From Polaromonas sp. (GTDB lineage Bacteria > Pseudomonadota > Gammaproteobacteria > Burkholderiales > Burkholderiaceae_C): DNA of 6,499 nucleotides. Positions 1 to 4,745 of this stretch are shown piece by piece. The notes under the pieces were generated by a model that had not been told where the DNA came from, did no database searches, and was given only the letters and a program-made list of their open reading frames with translations. The stretch lies in NCBI GenBank assembly GCA_014376885.1, contig JACMQR010000154.1, positions 1-6,499 of the forward strand, written 5' to 3'. Within the stretch, counting starts at the first letter, position 1, and each line of letters starts with the position of its first letter. The position numbers and the translations under genes were made by a program.

Positions 1-611
1 GCTGCTGGACGGCGGCCCGTCGCGTTTTTACGAGATCTACCTGACCACGCCGGACCATGCGGTCCAGAGCTTGTGCTAAATCGCCAACGACGGCAATTTG
101 CTGCCCGCGCCGCTGACCATGAGCAAGGTGCCTCTGGCCCCGGTGGAGCGGGCCGACATCGTGATCGACTTTTCCAGGTACGACACCGGCACCTCGCTGT
201 TTTTGGTCAATCGCCTGGCGCAAACCGACAGCAAAGGTCCGGAGGGAGAGTCGACGAACGGGCGCAATGCCAGCGGCCTGCTGACCCGAAGGGGCACGCA
301 GATTTTGCGCTTTGACATCGGCACCGCGCCGGCGCTGGCCGACGTCAGCCAGGTGCCGGCGCTGCTGCGCGCCCTGCCCGACATCGACCTCAAGCAGGTC
401 GCCCGGACCCGGCGCTTCTCGTTTGACAAATCCAACTCGGTCTGGACGGTGAACGGCAACATTTACAACGGGGAAATAGCCACCGCCAAGCCCAGGCGAG
501 GAAGCGCCGCAATCTGGATGCTGGAGGGCAGCGGCGACTGGCACCACCCGGTTCACATCCACTTTGAGGAAGGCCGCATCCTGACGCGCAATGGCCAGCC
601 GCCGCCCGGGC
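1..611 (+). pseudogene. Multicopper oxidase (CotA/bilirubin oxidase-like), degraded and truncated at both ends
   Basis: An intact relative would be a periplasmic or exported oxidase that uses four copper atoms to oxidise a substrate and reduce O2 to water. In the frame starting at position 2, the translation shows family landmarks: GGPSRFYEIYL, NDGNLLPAPLT, LAPVERADIVIDFS and LFLVNRLAQTD. They are followed by the copper-ligand motif HPVHIHF at 545-565, which matches the HPxHxH motif that contributes type 1, 2 and 3 copper ligands. Two lesions show decay. A TAA stop at 77-79 interrupts the frame between LTTPDHAVQSLC and IANDGNLLP. After ILTRNGQPPP (about 606) homology stops, so the final HCHxxxHE-type copper segment, normally some 60-80 residues further on, is absent. 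The 5' end lies outside the window. An SCO-like remnant follows directly, so the junction is probably a deletion. Family recognition is firm; the substrate is unknown. Confidence 0.85.
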
Positions 612-614
612 CGG

Positions 615-940
615 CCAGGCGACAAGCGAGACTGGCTCAAGCAGATGGGCGCCGCACTGGCGCTGGCGCTGACGCTGGGGCTGGCCGGCCCGGGCAGCCC
701 CAGCGGGGCCGCACGGTGCTGTTCAACATGATGCAGTCGGTGTGCGCCGGCATTTGCCCGGCGAACACGGCCAACTTGCTGCAGGTCCAGCAGGCGCTGG
801 GCAGCCGCATGGGCAAGGACATCTTCATGGTCTCGATGACGCTGCAGCCCGAGTTTGACACGCCCGATGCCTTGCGCGAGTATGTCGGGCGCTACGGCAT
901 CCAGCCCGGCTGGACCTTCCTGACCGGGCCGCCCTGCAGA
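615..940 (+). pseudogene. SCO1/SenC-family copper chaperone remnant
   Basis: SCO proteins are membrane-anchored or exported thioredoxin-fold copper chaperones that metallate oxidases, and in this kind of locus they accompany multicopper oxidases. Two pieces are visible in different frames. At 618-710 (frame 3) there is a signal-like N-terminus, KRDWLKQMGAALALALTLGL, which is a basic patch resembling a weak Tat motif followed by a hydrophobic stretch; no start codon precedes it. At about 712-928 (frame 2) there is the thioredoxin-like core: VLFNMMQSVCAGICPANTAN with the copper-binding CxxxCP motif, then FMVSMTLQPEFDTP and YGIQPGWTFLTG. The segment normally lying between signal and core (roughly 30-40 residues) is missing, and the frame changes there. 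Homology ends after FLTG, so the conserved copper-binding histidine and the C-terminal half are gone. Several independent lesions argue for true decay rather than a single sequencing error. Confidence 0.85.
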
Positions 941-1145
941 TGTAGCGCCGCTCGCCCGGCCGTCCTGGCCGCAGGCCGCCGCCCGGTGCCGACCCGCAGC
1001 GGGCGGCGGGCGGGGACCGGGAGCTGGTCTGCCGGCCTGCCCGTCTACTGGCCTTCGGCGCAAATTGGTGTTTCGGTGGTAACTGCTTGTCAAGATTAAG
1101 GCACACTGCGTTGTCAGCCCCAACCCACACAAGGTACCCCCGGAC
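941..1145. other. Non-coding gap upstream of the nucleotidase operon
   Basis: This 205-base stretch separates the SCO remnant from the nucleotidase start. The first half is very GC-rich and repetitive in composition, and I see no homology in any frame. The second half (about 1061-1110) is less GC-rich and is where a promoter for the operon would be expected. TTGTCA occurs at 1087-1092 and again at 1111-1116, but neither has a convincing -10 hexamer at the usual spacing, so no promoter is called. AAGG at 1131-1134 is a weak ribosome-binding candidate, 11 bases before the nucleotidase ATG. Confidence 0.5.
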
Positions 1146-2084
1146 ATGGCAGTCAATCTGGACGGACAACTGGTGGTGGCGATTTCATCGCGCGCCCTGT
1201 TTGACCTGGAAGAAGAAAACCGCGTTTTCGAGCAGTCGGACGACCGCGCCTACATGCAGCTGCAGCTCGGCCGGCTGGACGAGCCAGCCCGGCCGGGGGT
1301 TGCTTTTGCGCTGGCCAAAAAGCTGCTGGCCTTCAACGAGCCGGCTGCCCAGCGGGTGGAGGTGGTCATTCTTTCGCGCAACGACCCGGTGTCGGGCCTG
1401 CGGGTGTTTCGCTCGGTGCAGACCCATGGCCTGTCGGTGGCCCGGGGGGTGTTCACCCGCGGGCGCGAACCTTACCGCTACCTGCTGCCGCTGCAGGCCA
1501 ACTTGTTCCTGTCGGCCAACCCCGACGATGTGAAAGCGGCGCTGCTCATGGGCTTTCCGGCCGCCACGGTGCTGACCCATTCGGTGCGGGCGCGCGACAA
1601 CTATCCCCACGAGGTGCGCATTGCGTTTGACGGCGATGCGGTGCTGTTTTCCGACGAGGCCGAACAGGTCTTTCAGCGCGACGGCCTGCCAGCGTTTCAG
1701 CAGCATGAGAAGGACAAGGCGGTGTTGCCGCTGCCCGACGGCCCGTTCAAGCCGCTCCTGATTGCCCTGCACCGGCTGCAGCAGGCCGGCACGCCGCGCA
1801 TGCGCCTGCGCACCGCGCTGGTCACGGCACGCAGCGCGCCGGCCCATGAGCGCGCCATCCGCACGCTGATGAACTGGAACATCGAGGTCGATGAGGCGAT
1901 GTTCCTCGGCGGCCTGGCCAAGGGCGCGTTTTTGCGCGAATTCGAACCCGATTTTTTCTTTGACGACCAGACCGGCCATGTCAACGCGGCCGCGCTGCAT
2001 GTGCCGTCGGGCCATGTGGCCAGCGGCATCGCCAACCAATCCGCCGCCCCGCCCGACATTTTTTTTAAAAATAACCCGCAATGA
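1146..2084 (+). CDS. Cytosolic 5'-nucleotidase, cN-I type (5'-nucleotidase family PF06189)
   Basis: Family members hydrolyse nucleoside 5'-monophosphates to nucleosides and phosphate in the cytoplasm, using a HAD-like fold with Mg2+. The 312-residue product has the usual full length. Visible landmarks are ISSRALFDLEEENRVFE near the N-terminus (residues 13-29), FDGDAVLFSDEAE at 161-173, TARSAPAHERAIRTL at 227-241, and FLGGLAKGAFLREFEPDFFF at 253-272 followed by DDQ. The FDGDAV block is the aspartate pair (D162, D164) associated with catalysis in animal cN-I enzymes; the DD at 273-274 would be the metal-binding motif. The ATG at 1146 is chosen because the conserved ISSRALFDL block begins shortly after it; its only ribosome-binding candidate is a weak AAGG. 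The stop overlaps the start of the next gene (ATGA), so the two are very likely co-transcribed. The C-terminal codons include a run of eight T then five A. Substrate preference (AMP or deoxynucleotides) cannot be read from sequence. Confidence 0.92.
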   Translation: MAVNLDGQLVVAISSRALFDLEEENRVFEQSDDRAYMQLQLGRLDEPARPGVAFALAKKLLAFNEPAAQRVEVVILSRNDPVSGLRVFRSVQTHGLSVARGVFTRGREPYRYLLPLQANLFLSANPDDVKAALLMGFPAATVLTHSVRARDNYPHEVRIAFDGDAVLFSDEAEQVFQRDGLPAFQQHEKDKAVLPLPDGPFKPLLIALHRLQQAGTPRMRLRTALVTARSAPAHERAIRTLMNWNIEVDEAMFLGGLAKGAFLREFEPDFFFDDQTGHVNAAALHVPSGHVASGIANQSAAPPDIFFKNNPQ

Positions 2085-3922
2085 ACCTGTTGCCACGCCT
2101 TGCCGGAAAACTTGCCGGCTTCAACCATTTCAGGCGCCGCGTCTGGGCCTTGTCGGCGCCCTACTTCCGCTCGGAAGAAAAGTGGAAGGCGCGCGGCCTG
2201 CTGGCCGCCATCGTGGCGCTGAACCTGGGCGCGGTGTACATGCTGGTGCTGCTCAACGAGTGGAACCGGGTGTTCTACGACGCGCTGCAAAACAAGGATG
2301 CGCCGGTGTTCTGGGCGCAGCTGGCGCGCTTCACCTACCTGGCGTTTGCCTTCATCATCATCGCGGTGTACCGGTTTTACCTGACGCAGCTGCTCGAAGT
2401 GCGCTGGCGCGCCTGGATGACGACGCACTACCTGCAGCGCTGGCTGGCCGACCATGCGTTCTACCAGCTGGAGCTGGCGCGCTTTGCAAGCCCCGCTGCC
2501 GCTGCCGGCACCTCGGACAACCCGGACCAGCGCATCCAGGAGGACATCAACCTGTTCACCACCTACAGCATCTCGCTGAGCATGGGCCTTTTGAATGCGG
2601 TGGTCACCCTGGTGAGCTTTGTCGGCATCCTCTGGTCGCTGTCGGGCGCGTTTGCCTTCACACTGGCGGGCGCCAGCTACTCGATTCCAGGCTTCATGGT
2701 GTGGATGGCGGTGCTGTACTGCGCGGTTGGCAGCGTCATCACCCACTACATCGGCCGGCCGCAGATCCGGCTGAACTTTCAGCAGCAACGGGTCGAGGCC
2801 GACTTTCGCCACCACCTGGTGCGGGTGCGCGAATACAGCGAATCCATCGCACTGGACAAGGGGGAAAGCGTCGAGCGGGCGCAGCTGGACACACGCTTTG
2901 CCGCCGTGCTGGCCAACTACCTCAAGCTGATTAAAAAGCAAAAAAACCTCGTCTGGTTCACCAACTTCTTTGGCCAGGCGGCGGTGGTGTTTCCGTTCAT
3001 CGTCGCCGCGCCACGCTTTTTCAGCGGCGCCATCCAGCTCGGCCAGCTGATGCAGATTTCCTCGGCCTTCGGCCGGGTGCAGGACTCGCTGAGCTGGCTG
3101 GTGGACAACTACAGCGCTCTGGCGGCCTGGCGCGCCACGACCGACCGGCTGACCAGCTTTGAAGACAATATCAGTGCCGTGGCGCTTCAGGGACGGGGCC
3201 ATGCAGCTAGTAATTCAATAGCAAGTACCGAGCAGACGCCGGGTGGCGCCGGTCTTCTGGCCCTGAACAACCTGTCGCTCAGGCTGCCCACCGGCGCCAC
3301 CTTGCTGAGCGGCGTGTCGCTGCAGGCCGGGCCGGGCGAAAGCATCTTGCTCAAGGGCCCGTCGGGCAGCGGCAAGTCGACGCTGTTTCGGGCGCTGGCG
3401 GGCATCTGGCCGTTTTCAACCGGCCAGGCCCAGCTGCCGGCAGGCGCCATGTTCATTCCGCAGCGGCCCTACTTTCCCGACGGTAGCCTGCGAAATGCGC
3501 TGGCCTATCCGGCGCCGGCAGCGCAGTACAGCGACGCCGCCCTGGCGCAGGCCTTGCAGGACGCGCTGCTGCCGCAGCTGGCCAGCCGGCTCGACGACGA
3601 GGACGCCTGGGGTCAGAAGCTGTCGGGCGGCGAGCAGCAGCGCCTGGCAATTGCCCGGGTGCTGCTGAAAAAGCCGCGCTGGATTTTTGCCGACGAAGCC
3701 ACCAGTGCGCTCGACGAGGCGGCTGAAAAAACCCTGTACGAGCGGCTGCTGGCCAGCGTCCAGGCCGCCCAGGGCAGCCTGGTGTCGATTGCCCACCGGC
3801 CGGCGGTGGCCGCTTTTCACAGCCGGCTGTGGGAGCTCGAGCCCTTGGCGCCCGGCGCGCCCGGCTTGTTTGAGGTGCATGACCGCACCCTGGACGGCAA
3901 CCGGCTGACACCCAAGGCTTGA
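2081..3922 (+). CDS. ABC transporter, fused permease and ATPase (YddA/SbmA-BacA-related, ABC_membrane_2 family)
   Basis: This is a half-transporter expected to work as an inner-membrane homodimer. Relatives are annotated as vitamin B12, bleomycin or antimicrobial-peptide transporters (COG4178 type), but the cargo here is unknown. The product is 613 residues. Hydrophobic segments are visible at about 38-58, 83-102, 163-185, 205-224 and 297-315. NPDQRIQEDI (147-156) is the hallmark of the ABCD/SbmA/YddA membrane domain. The nucleotide-binding domain follows from about 390: Walker A GPSGSGKST (426-434), Q-loop IPQRPYFPDGSL (459-470), signature LSGGEQQ (514-520), Walker B RWIFADEA (533-540) and H-loop SIAHR (569-573). 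All key ATPase residues are present, so it should be active. The ATG overlaps the nucleotidase stop by four bases with no clear Shine-Dalgarno, implying translational coupling. The linker between the two domains (about 365-390) is low-complexity and contains a repeat-like 17-base quasi-palindrome. Confidence 0.93.
   Translation: MNLLPRLAGKLAGFNHFRRRVWALSAPYFRSEEKWKARGLLAAIVALNLGAVYMLVLLNEWNRVFYDALQNKDAPVFWAQLARFTYLAFAFIIIAVYRFYLTQLLEVRWRAWMTTHYLQRWLADHAFYQLELARFASPAAAAGTSDNPDQRIQEDINLFTTYSISLSMGLLNAVVTLVSFVGILWSLSGAFAFTLAGASYSIPGFMVWMAVLYCAVGSVITHYIGRPQIRLNFQQQRVEADFRHHLVRVREYSESIALDKGESVERAQLDTRFAAVLANYLKLIKKQKNLVWFTNFFGQAAVVFPFIVAAPRFFSGAIQLGQLMQISSAFGRVQDSLSWLVDNYSALAAWRATTDRLTSFEDNISAVALQGRGHAASNSIASTEQTPGGAGLLALNNLSLRLPTGATLLSGVSLQAGPGESILLKGPSGSGKSTLFRALAGIWPFSTGQAQLPAGAMFIPQRPYFPDGSLRNALAYPAPAAQYSDAALAQALQDALLPQLASRLDDEDAWGQKLSGGEQQRLAIARVLLKKPRWIFADEATSALDEAAEKTLYERLLASVQAAQGSLVSIAHRPAVAAFHSRLWELEPLAPGAPGLFEVHDRTLDGNRLTPKA
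3206..3222. repeat. 17-base quasi-palindrome inside the ABC transporter linker
   Basis: GCTAGTAATTCAATAGC has inverted GCTA/TAGC ends and alternating partial complementarity in the middle. Its reverse complement shares the first ten bases (GCTATTGAAT) and the terminal TAGC with a sequence at 4408-4424. Here it is translated in frame as residues 376-381 (ASNSIA) within the poorly conserved linker between the membrane and ATPase domains. It is AT-rich compared with the surrounding gene, consistent with an inserted short repeat. I recall similar GCTA(n)TAGC elements as common in Comamonadaceae genomes, but could not check. Confidence 0.55.
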
Positions 3923-3950
3923 TGCGGCCCGGCCATGTCTGGAAAAGCGG

Positions 3951-3971
3951 CGCCACCGGCCGCCGGTGGTG
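3951..3971 (+). other. GC-rich hairpin after the ABC transporter gene
   Basis: CCACCGG (3953-3959) pairs with CCGGTGG (3963-3969) around a three-base loop. One wobble pair and one C-G pair extend the stem to 3951-3971. It lies 29 bases after the stop codon, where a terminator would be expected, but no T-run follows directly. The nearest T-rich stretch (4008-4019) is almost 40 bases away. It may stabilise the mRNA 3' end or aid Rho-dependent termination. It is not a canonical intrinsic terminator. Confidence 0.5.
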
Positions 3972-4024
3972 ATCTGCTGGATGATCGAGGAGCTGGGGCG
4001 GGCCTGACTTTGGTTTTTTGAGTT

Positions 4025-4066
4025 GGGTTTGGGTTTGGGTTTGGGTTTGGGTTTGGGTTTGGGTTT
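4025..4066 (+). repeat. Seven exact tandem GGGTTT hexamers
   Basis: The 42 bases are seven perfect copies of GGGTTT, flanked by partial units (GTT before, GTTTGG after). Seven runs of three G separated by three T would readily form a G-quadruplex on the + strand, or in RNA read through from the ABC gene. The tract lies just outside the left arm of the large inverted repeat. Exact short tandem units of this kind expand and contract by replication slippage, so copy number may differ between strains. Confidence 0.95.
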
Positions 4067-4094
4067 GTTTGGAGTTTGGCTGACTTTGCTTTGG

Positions 4095-4326
4095 CCTGCT
4101 GGCCGGGGTTGCCCGGCGGCAACCTACTTGTCTTTTGCTTCGCCAAAAGAAAGTAGGCAAAGAAAAGGCGACCCGACTGTCTGGGTCCCTGCGCTGCGCT
4201 TCGGGCAACCTGTGCTGCGTGGCAAAAGCGGGGGTCCGCGCAAACTCGCTCCGCTACGCTCCACTCAAACAGCGCGCGGCCCTGATCCCGCTTTTGCCAC
4301 CCATCCCAGGCCCATCCAGAACGGGA
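4095..4326 (+). repeat. Left arm of large inverted repeat, with three-hairpin core
   Basis: This arm of about 232 bases is inverted relative to 4485-4710. Positions 4109-4195 (87 bases) match the other arm exactly by eye, while the inner half (4196-4326) is diverged with small indels. The conserved part contains three consecutive hairpins. H1 is GGTTGCC/GGCAACC with a four-base loop at 4107-4124. H2 is CCTACT..TCTTTTG paired with CAAAAGA..AGTAGG at 4123-4157, a 13-pair stem with a small bulge and a CTTCGC loop. H3 is GACCC/GGGTC at 4170-4187. No T-tract follows H2, so it is not a classical terminator. Open frames crossing the repeat encode low-complexity peptides and appear in mirrored form in the other arm, so I do not call a gene. 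From memory, this sequence type is a dispersed repeat in Burkholderiales genomes. Confidence 0.9.
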
Positions 4327-4484
4327 CGGTCAGACGCGGATTCGGGGCGGGCTGCTGACGTTTGCGCATCAAAAGTGCCTCTTGTGCTTGCTGCACGGTC
4401 ATGAGAAGCTATTGAATAAGTAGCAACCGTGGTAGGGGCCTGGGTGCTAAGGGTGTTTGGCTGTTTGGCTTTTCATCCCCGCTA
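4327..4484. other. Spacer between the inverted-repeat arms
   Basis: These 158 bases separate the two arms. They contain the 17-base quasi-palindrome at 4408-4424 and a short direct repeat (TGTTTGGC twice at about 4454-4469). I see no gene, transposase fragment or promoter. The spacer is less GC-rich than the flanking genes. Confidence 0.5.
4408..4424. repeat. 17-base quasi-palindrome, intergenic copy
   Basis: GCTATTGAATAAGTAGC has the same length and GCTA/TAGC ends as the element at 3206-3222. In the opposite orientation it shares that element's first ten bases and last four. It sits near the centre of the spacer between the large inverted-repeat arms. The similarity is short and could be partly chance, but two AT-rich relatives about 1.2 kb apart in a GC-rich window is suggestive. 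Confidence 0.5.
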
Positions 4485-4710
4485 GTCCCGTTCTGGCTGG
4501 GCCTGTGATGCCCTGAAAAAACGGGATCAGGACGGCGCGCTGTTTGAGCCGCAGGCGAGTTTGCGCCGACCCCCGTTTTTTCGGGGCAGCGCAGGTTGCC
4601 CGTAGCGAAGCGCAGGGACCCAGACAGTCGGGTCGCCTTTTCTTTGCCTACTTTCTTTTGGCGAAGCAAAAGACAAGTAGGTTGCCGCCGGGCAACCCCC
4701 GGCCAGCAGG
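4485..4710 (-). repeat. Right arm of large inverted repeat, with three-hairpin core
   Basis: This is the reverse-complement partner of 4095-4326. The exact 87-base core is 4609-4695. The same three hairpins occur in mirror order: H3 at 4617-4634, H2 at 4647-4681 and H1 at 4680-4697. The arm starts 35 bases after the stop codon of the minus-strand hydrolase-reductase gene. Read in that gene's direction, the order is the same as in the left arm read from the ABC gene: H1, H2, H3. A G/T-rich tract (on the minus strand, about 4716-4740) lies just outside it, as the GGGTTT array lies outside the left arm. The two arms can pair with each other into a cruciform or long RNA stem. Minus-strand frames spanning this arm are repeat-derived and not called as genes. 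Confidence 0.9.
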
Positions 4711-4745
4711 TCCAGGCAAGGCCAGCAAAAACAAAAACCAGAATA

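Noticed and set aside
98..1099. 333-residue open frame as one intact gene
   Set aside because: It joins the 3' part of an oxidase with an in-frame stop just upstream to a truncated SCO fragment. The linking segment and tail have no recognisable homology.
1065..1100. Sigma-70 promoter for the nucleotidase operon
   Set aside because: Candidate hexamers (TTGGTG at 1065, TTGTCA at 1087) lack a good -10 partner at 16-18 bases.
2059..2071. T8A5 run at the end of the nucleotidase as a programmed frameshift fusing it to the transporter
   Set aside because: A -1 slip meets TAA at 2066-2068, and a +1 slip does not enter the transporter frame. Neither makes a fusion.
1185..2096. 303-residue antisense open frame
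   Set aside because: It is fully opposite the 5'-nucleotidase, whose motifs are clear, and shows no recognisable domain.
1697..3202. 501-residue antisense open frame
   Set aside because: It spans two well-supported genes on the opposite strand, has a low-complexity Arg/Ala/Gln/His-rich composition, and is typical of a GC-rich shadow frame.
4025..4066. True telomere or CRISPR array
   Set aside because: Units are six bases with no spacers, and the tract is internal between chromosomal genes, so it is a simple tandem repeat.
4123..4157. Intrinsic terminator at hairpin H2
   Set aside because: The stem is strong, but it is followed by CAAAGAAAAGG rather than a T-tract on the + strand. A bidirectional role through another mechanism remains possible.
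4095..4710. Insertion sequence or composite transposon
   Set aside because: There is no transposase fragment between or within the arms, and I could not see target-site duplications. At most it is a non-autonomous element.
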